Shown piece by piece: positions 1 to 7,391 of a DNA stretch of 64,000 nt. Numbering within the stretch: position 1 is the first letter of the stretch; every line of letters starts with the position of its first letter. The notes beneath the pieces are model-generated. The model ran no database searches. It saw only the letters and a list, made by a program, of their open reading frames with translations, and was not told the DNA's origin. Made by a program: the position numbers and the translations under genes. This DNA is from an uncultured Tenacibaculum sp. (GTDB lineage: Bacteria > Bacteroidota > Bacteroidia > Flavobacteriales > Flavobacteriaceae), in NCBI GenBank assembly GCA_947497895.1, contig CANMIL010000002.1, forward strand, positions 434,001 through 498,000, written 5' to 3'.

Positions 1-152
1 AGAGCAATTAAGCTCTTTTCTCTAGCTGTTAAGGCTCCTTCTTCAAATACTTTTCCATAGTAATCAAAGAATTTAGTTCCTAATTCTTCGCTCCATTCTG
101 TAATTTTACCAAACTTTCTTAAATCTGCTGGATCGTAGTATGTTTTAGACAT
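1..152 (-). CDS. Carboxymuconolactone decarboxylase/AhpD-like protein, N-terminal fragment
   Basis: The gene enters from the left edge and only its first 50 codons are visible. The fragment begins MSKTYYDPADLRKFG and continues with EWSEELGTKFFDYYGKVF and GALTAREKSLIA. The LTAREKSLIA stretch is the usual start of the core helix of carboxymuconolactone decarboxylase/AhpD-type proteins, small trimeric or hexameric proteins that often carry a redox-active CxxC further downstream. That part lies outside the window, so the catalytic cysteines cannot be checked. From memory, flavobacterial relatives are often annotated as peroxidase-like proteins linked to arsenosugar biosynthesis; this is not verifiable here. 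The start is the ATG at 150-152, preceded by an A-rich stretch. Confidence 0.6.
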   Translation of the reverse strand, partial: MSKTYYDPADLRKFGKITEWSEELGTKFFDYYGKVFEEGALTAREKSLIA

Positions 153-310
153 GTCTTTTTATTTCTGTTTAAAGTTAAGTACCCCACAATAATGTGAGGT
201 ATTAAAGAAAATTCTTAAAAATATTTCTTGTTAACTAATTGCTTTAAGGATTTTACTTAAAAAGTAAAAATACGAATTGTTTCGCTGAAATACTTTTCTG
301 AAATATCTTC

Positions 311-1018
311 CTACTTTCCATTCAAATTCCAGTCGTATTTTAAATATTGGATTTTTGCGTTAGCGCTAATTTTTGTATTCGAATATTTGTTAAGAAAATC
401 GATTAAAGAACCTTTCTTGGTGAAATCTCCTTTGAACCATTCAAATATTTTTGAAATTTGAACCTTGTCTCCAGAAATTTTATTTCTCTTAGTGTCATTC
501 ACAAATTTCTTCATTAATGCATCCGTTTTCGCCTCGTAATTAGCTTCAGTAAAAGCAAAATTCCCTAATTGAGGACAAGATCCAGAAGCACAGTTCACTC
601 CAACATGAATTTTAGGATCATTGAATTTCTTTCTCAAAATTTCATGTTCAATGTGGTTTAGCGTATAATTCTTACCACCAACTTTTGCAAACTTGATATT
701 CCATGCGTCTTTCCCCCCTTTTTTAATTTTGGTAATGCTCTTTAAAGGATAATTATCTAAAATAAGTTTTATCGTATAAGCATTGTATGCGTTAACCCAA
801 AAAGCTTTGGTTTTAGCTGCTGACCAACTTTTCTGAGGTGACGTTTTAGCCAAATAATTCAAATAATCTTGAAGTTTTGCCTCATCATTTTTAAATGCTT
901 TGTAATTTACATTTCCTTTTGTGTCAACATGTTTCTTTAATAATGAATTGAATACACTTGTTTGCCCATAAGAACTGATGAAAAAAGATAAACTCAGAAA
1001 TAAAAATATTTTTCGCAT
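311..1018 (-). CDS. DUF547 domain-containing secreted protein
   Basis: A 235-residue protein starting MRKIFLFLSLSFFISSYGQ, which is a clear Sec signal peptide; this is why the inner ATG at 1016-1018 is chosen over an upstream in-frame ATG at 1063 that would put 15 polar residues before it. The mature part carries the DUF547 hallmarks: WVNAYNAYTIKLILDNYP near the N-terminus, the HIEHEILR histidine-rich segment and the cysteine motif NCASGSCPQLG. The DUF547 family has no firmly established reaction. The protein is probably periplasmic or lipoprotein-like. It is transcribed away from the downstream genes and stands alone. Family assignment is fairly sure, function unknown. Confidence 0.85.
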   Translation of the reverse strand: MRKIFLFLSLSFFISSYGQTSVFNSLLKKHVDTKGNVNYKAFKNDEAKLQDYLNYLAKTSPQKSWSAAKTKAFWVNAYNAYTIKLILDNYPLKSITKIKKGGKDAWNIKFAKVGGKNYTLNHIEHEILRKKFNDPKIHVGVNCASGSCPQLGNFAFTEANYEAKTDALMKKFVNDTKRNKISGDKVQISKIFEWFKGDFTKKGSLIDFLNKYSNTKISANAKIQYLKYDWNLNGK

Positions 1019-1222
1019 GTTTAATTTATTTAGAACTGTTGATTTAGACGAAAAGAAAAACAAGTCATTACAAATAATGATTGAATGATTTTAAAGTTAC
1101 TAAATTATAGAGAAAAACAGTGCTAGTTTCCATTCATTATATCAGTATTTTTGTTGGTGTTGATATTATGTTTGTTAAGTATTCTATAAAACTAAACGAG
1201 CTTCTTCTTAAAAAGTTAACTT

Positions 1223-1585
1223 ATGATTAAACAGAATATAAAGTCAAAAGAAAAAATAATTACACTTGCTTCCCTAACATTGTTCGTGTTGATTATTTCA
1301 ACAATAGTCTTTTTCGGTTATAAAAAACAGAAAATTCTTGAAAAGGATTTCTCTATTATTGAAGCTCGTATAACAAAAGTAATTTTAAATGCACACAAGG
1401 GGACGACTTCAAGGAAAAACGTGGCTCGTTATACATACGAACATTTGAACAAAAAATATATATGTACCGTCGAAATTTATAACATGCGTATACTGGAAAA
1501 TACATGTTACAAAATAAAGGTGTCAAATATAGACCCCGAAATAAATGAAATTCTATTAGACCAAAAAATTAAATGCGATGAATAA
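1223..1585 (+). CDS. Small membrane-anchored protein of unknown function
   Basis: A 120-residue protein with a basic N-terminus (MIKQNIKSKEKI), one transmembrane helix at about residues 12-33 and a soluble domain of about 85 residues. The soluble part has a run of beta-strand-like segments (EARITKVIL, ARYTYEHLNKKYICTVEI, CYKIKVS) and two cysteines. The layout, one TM helix followed by a small beta domain with YTY and Y-x-C-x-V segments, resembles DUF3592-like proteins, but similarity is too weak to name it. It lies alone between the DUF547 gene and the tRNA cluster. It could be a lineage-specific gene. Confidence 0.6.
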   Translation: MIKQNIKSKEKIITLASLTLFVLIISTIVFFGYKKQKILEKDFSIIEARITKVILNAHKGTTSRKNVARYTYEHLNKKYICTVEIYNMRILENTCYKIKVSNIDPEINEILLDQKIKCDE

Positions 1586-1622
1586 GAATATTACTAGAAT
1601 TTGTTCGAATGTTAGAAAACAA

Positions 1623-1652
1623 AAAAGCCTCAACATAAATGTTAAGGCTTTT
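1623..1652 (-). terminator. Terminator of the tRNA cluster
   Basis: An inverted repeat (AAAAGCCT...AACA / TGTT...AGGCTTTT) lies immediately downstream of the distal tRNA-Leu on the minus strand. On that strand the stem is followed by a T-rich stretch, so it probably ends the tRNA transcript. Confidence 0.6.
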
Positions 1653-1653
1653 G

Positions 1654-1739
1654 TACTGAAGGCGGGACTTGAACCCGCACGGGCATTACGGCCCATTGGA
1701 TTTTAAGTCCAACGTGTCTACCAATTCCACCACTTCAGC
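1654..1739 (-). tRNA. tRNA-Leu (anticodon TAA)
   Basis: An 86-nt class II tRNA. On the minus strand the acceptor stem is GCTGAAG paired with CTTCAGT (first pair G-T), the anticodon loop reads ACTTAAAAT with TAA, there is a variable arm (TGGGCCGTAATGCCCG) and a T loop GGTTCAAGTCC. CCA is not encoded. It is the second of two nearly identical tRNA-Leu genes in tandem, separated from its neighbour by a small hairpin. Confidence 0.95.
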
Positions 1740-1767
1740 GTATATGAATATTGACTACTTTTAAAAT

Positions 1768-1795
1768 TAAGCCTCACTAATTAAAGCGAGGCTTA
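1768..1795 (-). terminator. Hairpin between the two tRNA-Leu genes
   Basis: A perfect 8-bp stem, TAAGCCTC (1768-1775) with GAGGCTTA (1788-1795), lies 1 nt after the upstream tRNA-Leu on the minus strand and is followed by TTTTAAAAG. It is either an intrinsic terminator or a processing structure. It shares the AAGCCT/AGGCTT core with the hairpin downstream of the second copy, so the hairpin was probably duplicated together with the tRNA. Confidence 0.5.
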
Positions 1796-1796
1796 G

Positions 1797-1882
1797 TACT
1801 GAAGGCGGGACTTGAACCCGCACGAGCATTACGGCTCATTGGATTTTAAGTCCAACGTGTCTACCAATTCCACCACTTCAGC
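1797..1882 (-). tRNA. tRNA-Leu (anticodon TAA), second copy
   Basis: An 86-nt tRNA nearly identical to the gene at 1654-1739: the same acceptor stem, the same TAA anticodon and the same T arm. The differences I see are in the variable arm (TGAGCCGTAATGCTCG against TGGGCCGTAATGCCCG) and are compensatory, keeping the arm paired. CCA is not encoded. Confidence 0.95.
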
Positions 1883-1904
1883 ATATTCTTTTAAAAAGGA
1901 TCAG

Positions 1905-1976
1905 AGCGAAAGACGGGATTTGAACCCGCGACCCTCACCTTGGCAAGGTGATGCTCTACCCCTGAGCTACTTTCGC
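1905..1976 (-). tRNA. tRNA-Gly (anticodon GCC)
   Basis: A 72-nt tRNA on the minus strand. The acceptor stem is GCGAAAG with CTTTCGC, the D arm contains AGCTCAGGGGTAGAGC, the anticodon stem-loop is CACCTTGCCAAGGTG with GCC, and the T arm is GCGGGTTTGAATCCCGT. It is the first gene of the minus-strand tRNA cluster, 22 nt upstream of a tRNA-Leu. Confidence 0.95.
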
Positions 1977-2115
1977 GTAGTCAATAATATTATTTTAATG
2001 AACGTTGCATTGCTTGAATGCGGGTGCAAATATAAAACGATTTTTTGAATTGCAAAGCACTTTTCTAATTTTTTTAAATAATTTCAAAAAATTCGGTGGT
2101 TCCCTCAGAAAGAAA

Positions 2116-2123
2116 TATCTTTG
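2116..2123 (+). promoter_or_regulatory. Candidate -7 element of the cyoE operon
   Basis: TATCTTTG matches the Bacteroidota -7 consensus TAnnTTTG and lies 20 nt before the GTG start of cyoE. No good TTTG is seen at the expected distance upstream, so only the -7 half is supported. Confidence 0.45.
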
Positions 2124-2143
2124 CAAAAATTTTTTGAAAACAA

Positions 2144-3046
2144 GTGAGTACTGTTTCTACAATACAAGATAAAACTTCAGTAAAAACGCTTTTTTCTGAT
2201 TTCAAGCAGCTTACAAAAATAGGTTTGTCAGTAAGCGTGGTTTTTACTTCTATTACGGGATACCTTTTAGGAGCAAATGAAATAAATTATACCACAATTA
2301 TATTATTAGCTGTTGGAGGATATTTCATGGTTGGAGCTTCAAATGCCTTTAATCAGGTAATAGAAAAAGATATTGATGCGGTAATGAAGCGAACAAAGAA
2401 TCGTCCATTACCATCAGGAAGAATGTCGGTAAATACAGCCATGGCAATTGCCATTTTTTTTACGATTGCAGGATTATCTATATTATATAGTATAAATCCA
2501 AAATGTGCATTGTTTGGAGCGATTTCAATTTTCTTGTACACTTCTGCCTATACACCTTTAAAAGCAATAACTCCTTTAGCAGTTTTTGTTGGAGCTATTC
2601 CAGGTGCTATTCCTTTTATGTTGGGATGGGTAGCGGCTACTGGTAAATTTGGTATTGAAGCTGGGTTCTTATTTATGATTCAGTTTTTCTGGCAGTTTCC
2701 ACATTTTTGGGCAATCGGATGGTTGCAATACGAAGAATACAACAAAGCAGGTTTGCATATGCTTCCTATGGATAAAAAAGACAAAGGGGCCGTAGTGCAG
2801 ATTATTTTTTATACCTGTATCATGATATTAATGTCTGTAGCACCAGTTTTAAAAGTTACGGGCAACTTTTACATTTATCCACTCACAGCAATAATTATTT
2901 TCCTATTAGGAGTATTAATGCTTTGGTATGCCTTTAAATTATACAAGTCGGAGGATAATGTAGACGCTAGAAAATTAATGTTGGCAAGTGTGTTTTATAT
3001 TACCATAGTGCCAATTATATATGTAGTTGATAAATTTTTACACTAA
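2144..3046 (+). CDS. cyoE: Protoheme IX farnesyltransferase (heme O synthase)
   Basis: A 300-residue polytopic membrane protein of the UbiA prenyltransferase superfamily. It transfers a farnesyl group to protoheme IX to make heme O, the precursor of heme A used in the terminal oxidase. The catalytic polyprenyl-diphosphate-binding region is clear: NAFNQVIEKDIDAV around residues 67-80 supplies the Asp-rich motif and RTKNRPLPSGR follows at 83-93. A second conserved loop, WLQYEEYNKAGLHMLP, lies in the middle. About nine hydrophobic helices are visible and the length is normal for the family. Translation starts at GTG (2144). The stop codon overlaps the ATG of the next oxidase gene by one base, showing translational coupling with the cytochrome oxidase genes. 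Confidence 0.93.
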   Translation: MSTVSTIQDKTSVKTLFSDFKQLTKIGLSVSVVFTSITGYLLGANEINYTTIILLAVGGYFMVGASNAFNQVIEKDIDAVMKRTKNRPLPSGRMSVNTAMAIAIFFTIAGLSILYSINPKCALFGAISIFLYTSAYTPLKAITPLAVFVGAIPGAIPFMLGWVAATGKFGIEAGFLFMIQFFWQFPHFWAIGWLQYEEYNKAGLHMLPMDKKDKGAVVQIIFYTCIMILMSVAPVLKVTGNFYIYPLTAIIIFLLGVLMLWYAFKLYKSEDNVDARKLMLASVFYITIVPIIYVVDKFLH

Positions 3047-3636
3047 TGATTGAACAAACAAAAATAGTAGACGAAGAATTACGAGTAGGAAGAAGAAAGT
3101 CTGCGAAGCCTATGTTATGGGTTTCAATGATTAGTATGGTGATGTTTTTTGCTGGATTGACTAGTGCTTACGTGGTAAGTATGAATCGTGAAGATTGGGT
3201 AACATTTGATTTACCTCAGGCATTTTACATCAGTACAGTATTAATTGTATTGAGTAGTATTACACTTTTCTTTTCTCAAAAAGCATTGAAAAAAGATCAA
3301 ATATCAAACTCTTTAATCCTTTTGTTAATCACTTTTGTATTAGGACTTGGATTCGTTTGGTATCAATACGTAGGATTTAATCAGTTAAAGGAAGTTGGAT
3401 TATATTTCACCGGGCCTGAAAGTACGGTATCAACATCTTTCATAATCGGTATCACTTTTATGCACGTACTGCACTTAATTGCTGGGGTTGTTGTATTATT
3501 AGTCGTTATTTATAATCATTATAAAAAGAAGTATTCATCTGCCAATATGCTTGGGTTTGAACTAGGTGCAATCTTTTGGCATTTTGTAGATGTTTTATGG
3601 ATTTATCTATTTTTCTTTTTCTATTTTATTAGGTAA
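3046..3636 (+). CDS. Heme-copper oxidase subunit III (short paralogue)
   Basis: A 196-residue membrane protein with five predicted helices. It matches the cytochrome c oxidase subunit III family: the first helix runs WVSMISMVMFFAGLTSAYVV, helix IV carries GITFMHVLHLIAGV and the last carries FWHFVDVLWIYLFFFFY, the signature WHFVD ending. Subunit III stabilises the catalytic core and the proton-uptake path of the terminal oxidase in the inner membrane. The gene overlaps cyoE by one base and is followed after 56 nt by a longer subunit III paralogue. Two tandem subunit III genes are usual in Bacteroidota. It is short compared with mitochondrial subunit III (about 260 aa) but normal for the five-helix bacterial form. 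Confidence 0.9.
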   Translation: MIEQTKIVDEELRVGRRKSAKPMLWVSMISMVMFFAGLTSAYVVSMNREDWVTFDLPQAFYISTVLIVLSSITLFFSQKALKKDQISNSLILLLITFVLGLGFVWYQYVGFNQLKEVGLYFTGPESTVSTSFIIGITFMHVLHLIAGVVVLLVVIYNHYKKKYSSANMLGFELGAIFWHFVDVLWIYLFFFFYFIR

Positions 3637-3647
3637 TTAAAAATGCG

Positions 3648-3655
3648 TAATTTTG
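3648..3655 (+). promoter_or_regulatory. Possible internal -7 element before the long subunit III gene
   Basis: TAATTTTG fits TAnnTTTG and lies in the 56-nt gap between the two subunit III genes. No convincing -33 element is seen, so this is only a possible internal promoter. Confidence 0.3.
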
Positions 3656-3692
3656 GCGCACTGTTTTAACAAAAAATAACAAAAGAGTATTT

Positions 3693-4673
3693 ATGGAAGC
3701 AAATATTGCTGTAAATTCTGACAAAAAAGAGACTTGGAGCGGAGGTGGTGTTAAGCCATTTGGCGCTAGTTACGGTAAAATGATGATGTGGTTTTTCATA
3801 TTATCAGATGCGTTAACCTTTTCTGGGTTCCTAGCGGCGTACGGTTTAACTCGTTTTAAATTTATTGATTCTTGGCCAATTGCCGATGAGGTGTTTACGC
3901 ACATCCCGTTTTTCCACGGTAATTATCCAATGATTTATGTTGCATTTATGACATTCATTTTAATTGTGTCTTCTGTAACAATGGTATTGGCAGTAGATGC
4001 AGGTCATCATATGAAACAAAAGAAGGTTGCAACTTATATGTTTGTAACGATTGTTTTCGGTTTAATCTTCGTTGGATCTCAGGCTTGGGAATGGAAAACA
4101 TTCATCAATGGTTCTTATGGAGCAGTGAAAACATCAGATAACCATATTTTACAATTTGTTAAAGACGGGCATCAAATCGCGTTAGCTGATTTTGTACATA
4201 ATGAAAGAGTTGATGGAAGAGAGGAGCACTCTAGAAAAAATGGGTTATGGTTCGAAAGTGAAGGAACAATTTCTCAATATTCAGTAGGGCAAGTTCAAAG
4301 AGCTTTTGAGAGCGATCCTTCTTTATTAATTAGAACAGAAAGAATCAATCCTGAAACAAAGCAAAAAATAATACTATCAAGAGAAGAAAGTATTGCTCAA
4401 TTGGCAAAGGCTACAAGAGTAGTTGAAGGTGCTAACTTAATTGAGAACGAATATGGAAACCCTATATTTGCTGATTTCTTCTTCTTTATTACTGGATTCC
4501 ACGGTTTCCACGTATTCTCTGGTATTGTATTAAACATCATTATTTTCTTTAATGTTGTATTGGGTACTTATGAGAAGAGAGGACATTATGAAATGGTTGA
4601 AAAAGTAGGTTTATATTGGCACTTTGTAGATTTAGTTTGGGTATTCGTATTCACATTCTTCTACTTAGTATAA
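3693..4673 (+). CDS. Heme-copper oxidase subunit III (long paralogue with soluble insertion)
   Basis: A 326-residue subunit III family protein. The N-terminal helices (MMMWFFILSDALTFSGFLAAYG, FMTFILIVSSVTMVLAVDAG) and the C-terminal part (FFFITGFHGFHVFSGIVLN, LYWHFVDLVWVFVFTFFYLV) match subunit III, including the closing WHFVD motif. Between the third and fourth helices there is a hydrophilic insertion of roughly 120 residues (about 140-260, rich in charged residues and including KNGLWFESEGTIS) that the shorter upstream paralogue lacks. Such insertions occur in flavobacterial homologues; the role is unknown, possibly contact with another oxidase or bc-complex subunit. It is the third gene of the oxidase operon and is followed closely by subunit IV. 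Confidence 0.9.
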   Translation: MEANIAVNSDKKETWSGGGVKPFGASYGKMMMWFFILSDALTFSGFLAAYGLTRFKFIDSWPIADEVFTHIPFFHGNYPMIYVAFMTFILIVSSVTMVLAVDAGHHMKQKKVATYMFVTIVFGLIFVGSQAWEWKTFINGSYGAVKTSDNHILQFVKDGHQIALADFVHNERVDGREEHSRKNGLWFESEGTISQYSVGQVQRAFESDPSLLIRTERINPETKQKIILSREESIAQLAKATRVVEGANLIENEYGNPIFADFFFFITGFHGFHVFSGIVLNIIIFFNVVLGTYEKRGHYEMVEKVGLYWHFVDLVWVFVFTFFYLV

Positions 4674-4692
4674 TTATAAAAAATAGCATACA

Positions 4693-5037
4693 ATGGCAGG
4701 TCACGCACACGAATCAAATACAAAAAGAATCTGGATTGTTTTAGCAATCTTATCAATTATAACAGCGGTAGAAGTAGTGTTAGGTATTTATAAGCCAGAC
4801 TCACTATACTTAAGTGGTTTCTTAGGAACTAGTTTCTTAAACTGGATCTTTATCATTTTAACTATTGCAAAAGCATACTATATTGCATGGGCATTTATGC
4901 ACTTAGAAGGAGAAAAAACATGGTTCAGACGTTCAGTAGTTTGGACAGCAGTTTTCCTTATCTGCTACCTAGTAACCTTAGTGTTAATTGAAGGTGGTTA
5001 TTTATTTGAAACTTTAGCGCCATTAGTAAAATGGTAA
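4693..5037 (+). CDS. Cytochrome c oxidase subunit IV family protein
   Basis: A 114-residue protein with three predicted helices: IWIVLAILSIITAVEVVLGIY at about residues 13-33, FLNWIFIILTIAKAYYIAWAFMHL at 48-71 and VVWTAVFLICYLVTLVLIEGG at 83-103. The KAYYIAWAFMHLEGE segment is typical of the prokaryotic cytochrome c oxidase subunit IV (COX4_pro) family, a small accessory subunit of the inner-membrane oxidase. An N-terminal histidine pair (MAGHAHE) precedes the first helix. The gene starts 19 nt after the long subunit III gene and is followed by a strong intrinsic terminator, so it ends the structural part of the operon. Confidence 0.88.
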   Translation: MAGHAHESNTKRIWIVLAILSIITAVEVVLGIYKPDSLYLSGFLGTSFLNWIFIILTIAKAYYIAWAFMHLEGEKTWFRRSVVWTAVFLICYLVTLVLIEGGYLFETLAPLVKW

Positions 5038-5052
5038 TAAAATAAAGCAATG

Positions 5053-5083
5053 AAAAGGTGGTGGTCTAAACCACCTTTTTTTT
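5053..5083 (+). terminator. Intrinsic terminator after cox subunit IV
   Basis: Stem AAAAGGTGG (5053-5061) pairs with CCACCTTTT (5071-5079) and is followed by a run of eight or more T. It separates the oxidase structural genes from the SCO-type genes, although the genes beyond it lie on the same strand. Confidence 0.85.
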
Positions 5084-5101
5084 GCATTAAACAGCAGTAT
5101 T

Positions 5102-5749
5102 ATGAGTAAAAAACAAAAGTTTATTGTTCTGTTTGCACTGTTTATAGTGCCTTTACTTTTCTATATATTTTTATCTCTGGGAATCAATAACTTTGCGAAA
5201 CTTCCAGTTTTAACAAAGAGTGTAATTGATGTTTCTACAGTTGATAAAACAAAAAAGTTTGATCGTAAAATTTCAATTGTTACTTTTTTAGGAAATGATA
5301 TAGAAAATGTAAAAGGTGAATTTTTTAATTTGAATCAGAAAATTTACAAACCATTTTATGGGTTTAAGGATTTTCAGATGATTGTAATTGCTGTAAAAGG
5401 AACAGAAGAAGGTGTTGAAAAGCTTAAAAAGGAAATTGGAGCATTTACCGATATGAGTAAATGGCAATTTGTTTATGCGAGTGCTGAAGAAATTAAAGCC
5501 TTGTATGATAGCTTTCAAACAAATCAATCGTTAGATACTAACTTACATACATCAAAAGCATTTATTGTTGATAAAGAAGTTGGTTTGAGGGGGCGAAATG
5601 ATGATAAAGATGCAGCTGACGGAAAATTATTTGGGTATAATATGAAGTCGGTAGGAGAGCTCAATGATAAAATGAAGGACGATGTAAAGGTGGTCTTGGC
5701 AGAGTATCGTTTAGCACTTAAAAAGAATAATGCAGATAGAGAGATATAA
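5102..5749 (+). CDS. Membrane-anchored SCO-like protein lacking the CxxxC copper site
   Basis: A 215-residue protein with one N-terminal membrane anchor (KFIVLFALFIVPLLFYIFLSLG) and a periplasmic domain. The order of strands (KISIVTFLGN, FQMIVIAVKG, WQFVYASAEEI, SKAFIVDKEVGLRG) resembles a thioredoxin/SCO fold and the gene stands directly before a true SCO gene, but the CxxxC motif is absent: residues FLGNDIEN stand where the cysteines should be, and I see no cysteine in the protein. It could be a structural partner of the SCO metallochaperone or a degenerate duplicate. The homology to SCO is my inference from fold pattern and context. Confidence 0.65.
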   Translation: MSKKQKFIVLFALFIVPLLFYIFLSLGINNFAKLPVLTKSVIDVSTVDKTKKFDRKISIVTFLGNDIENVKGEFFNLNQKIYKPFYGFKDFQMIVIAVKGTEEGVEKLKKEIGAFTDMSKWQFVYASAEEIKALYDSFQTNQSLDTNLHTSKAFIVDKEVGLRGRNDDKDAADGKLFGYNMKSVGELNDKMKDDVKVVLAEYRLALKKNNADREI

Positions 5750-5785
5750 CGTAATCTTAATTTTTAATTAAGAAGTTTAGAAGGA

Positions 5786-6433
5786 ATGAAAAAACAGAAT
5801 TATTCATACGTAGGGATATCCTTAGTAATATTAATTTTTGGAATTTATGCAGTTCCAAAAATTATCCAACATTTTAAGAAGGCGGACCTACACGTTTTTA
5901 ATAAAGTTCCCAGTTTTGAGTTCATCAATCAAAATGGCGAAACTATTACAAATAAAGACTACGAAGGGAAGGTATATGTAGTTGAGTTTTTCTTTACAAC
6001 TTGCCCTACAATTTGTCCGATAATGAATACTAAAATGGTAAGTATTCAAAATGAGTTTATGGGGAATCCTGAATTTGGGATAGCTTCTTTTTCTATAACT
6101 CCAGATATTGATACCCCTGAGATTCTCAAAGCTTATGCATCGCGAAACGGAATTAATCACAAGAACTGGCATATGCTAACAGGAAAGCCTGAAGGTTTAG
6201 TTTATGATTTTTCTAATAATGGGTTTAAGTTGCCTGCGGGTAAAGGAGGAACGGATCATGGAGGTTTGTATCATTCAGGTAATTTTGCATTGATTGATAA
6301 GAATGGATACATACGTTCAAGGTATGATGATAAAGGGAATGCAATTTTTGTTTACAGAGCTTTAAGCGAACATGGACTTCCTGATCAAATAACTGAGTTA
6401 AAGCAAGATATTAAATTGTTACTAAATGAGTAA
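5786..6433 (+). CDS. SCO1/SenC family copper metallochaperone
   Basis: A 215-residue protein with an N-terminal anchor (residues about 8-26) and a thioredoxin-like domain. It carries the SCO copper-binding set: CPTIC with Cys73 and Cys77 in FFFTTCPTICPIMNTKM, and the distal His163 in LYHSGNFALID. The SITPDIDTPEILKAYA segment and LIDKNGYIRSRYD are also typical. SCO proteins help insert copper into the CuA site of cytochrome oxidase subunit II. Its stop overlaps the next gene by 8 nt, so it is coupled to the DUF420 protein that follows. All copper ligands are present, in contrast to the upstream paralogue. Confidence 0.92.
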   Translation: MKKQNYSYVGISLVILIFGIYAVPKIIQHFKKADLHVFNKVPSFEFINQNGETITNKDYEGKVYVVEFFFTTCPTICPIMNTKMVSIQNEFMGNPEFGIASFSITPDIDTPEILKAYASRNGINHKNWHMLTGKPEGLVYDFSNNGFKLPAGKGGTDHGGLYHSGNFALIDKNGYIRSRYDDKGNAIFVYRALSEHGLPDQITELKQDIKLLLNE

Positions 6434-6956
6434 TTTAAGTTCACAAGAATCAAGGTATAAAAAATTTATCACGGTATTTTCTATTGTTATTCCATTAGCC
6501 GTTGCAGCACTTTTTGGAATTAAAATACCTAATGTAGAGCCGTTATCATTTTTACCACCTATTTATGCAACGATTAATGGTTTAACAGCGGTATTACTAG
6601 TTTTGTCTGTTATTGCAATAAAAAAAGGAAACAGAAAACTACATGAGCAATTAAATACAGCTGCCATTATTTGTTCTGCATTGTTTTTAGTAATGTATGT
6701 CGCCTATCATATGACTTCCGATTCGACAAAGTTTGGAGGTGAAGGTGTTATAAAATATGTGTACTTCTTTATTTTAATTACGCACATATTACTTTCAATT
6801 ATAATTATTCCTTTTGTTCTTATCACATTTATGAGAGCGAGATTAGGACAGTTTAAAGAGCACAAGAAAATTGCAAAAATTACATTTCCTTTATGGTTGT
6901 ATGTAGCAGTTACAGGTGTGGTAGTTTATTTAATGATATCTCCTTATTATGTTTAA
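6426..6956 (+). CDS. DUF420 family membrane protein
   Basis: A 176-residue integral membrane protein with five predicted helices, matching DUF420, the family that includes Bacillus YozB/CtaM, implicated in maturation of heme A-containing oxidases. Visible features are PPIYATINGLTAVLLVLSV in the second helix, conserved KKGNRKLHEQLN in the following loop, AAIICSALFLVMYVAYHM in the third helix and HKKIAKITFPLWLYVAVTGVV near the end. Histidines at the membrane boundary are typical. It overlaps the SCO gene by 8 nt and the next small gene by 8 nt, which supports a shared role in oxidase assembly. Confidence 0.88.
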   Translation: MSNLSSQESRYKKFITVFSIVIPLAVAALFGIKIPNVEPLSFLPPIYATINGLTAVLLVLSVIAIKKGNRKLHEQLNTAAIICSALFLVMYVAYHMTSDSTKFGGEGVIKYVYFFILITHILLSIIIIPFVLITFMRARLGQFKEHKKIAKITFPLWLYVAVTGVVVYLMISPYYV

Positions 6957-7179
6957 AAGAAGTATAGTAATACTGTTGGCTTTTTTGTTTTTAAGTAGTG
7001 TTAAGTCATATGCACAATGTGCAATGTGTAAAGCGGTAATTGAAGGAGGTAATGAAACTATGGCCGAGGGAGTTAATAGTGGAATTACGTATTTAATGGT
7101 ATTTCCTTACATATTGGTGGCTATTCTATTTTACTTTATTTATAGGCACCGAAAAAAAAATAAAAAAATAACACCATAA
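6949..7179 (+). CDS. Small CxxC membrane protein of the oxidase assembly cluster
   Basis: A 76-residue protein with a signal peptide or first helix (MFKRSIVILLAFLFLSSVKSYA), then the motif QCAMCKAVIEGG, and a second helix YLMVFPYILVAILFYFIY followed by a very basic tail (RHRKKNKKI). The CAMC motif just after the membrane could bind a metal or thiol. It overlaps the DUF420 gene by 8 nt, so it is made together with the SCO and DUF420 proteins, and a role in copper or heme delivery is plausible but inferred only from context. I do not recognise a named family. Confidence 0.7.
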   Translation: MFKRSIVILLAFLFLSSVKSYAQCAMCKAVIEGGNETMAEGVNSGITYLMVFPYILVAILFYFIYRHRKKNKKITP

Positions 7180-7293
7180 TTAAAAGATTTTCTTGTAACA
7201 AAATATAATTTTAGTCGTCATATACGCGTAAATTGTTAAAGAATGTCCGAAAGCAAACACAAAAGTGTTCGTTTTTGAACTTTTTAAAACATT

Positions 7294-7341
7294 AAAAATG
7301 AACGAACTAATTGGTTTTTAGAGCGTTGTTTGTTCTTTTTT
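7294..7341 (+). terminator. Probable terminator of the SCO-DUF420 operon
   Basis: GAACGAAC (7300-7307) pairs with GTTTGTTC (7328-7335) with one mismatch; an A-run before and a T-run after extend the stem. The loop is about 20 nt, so it is weaker than the other terminators in the window. Confidence 0.4.
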
Positions 7342-7391
7342 ATTTGGAATGACAATTGAAAAAAACTAATTGAACATAAAAAATATACGTT

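Noticed and set aside
1812..2048. A plus-strand open frame of 78 codons across the tRNA genes
   Set aside because: It reads through the antisense of a tRNA-Leu and the tRNA-Gly; the protein is the usual spurious translation of tRNA sequence.
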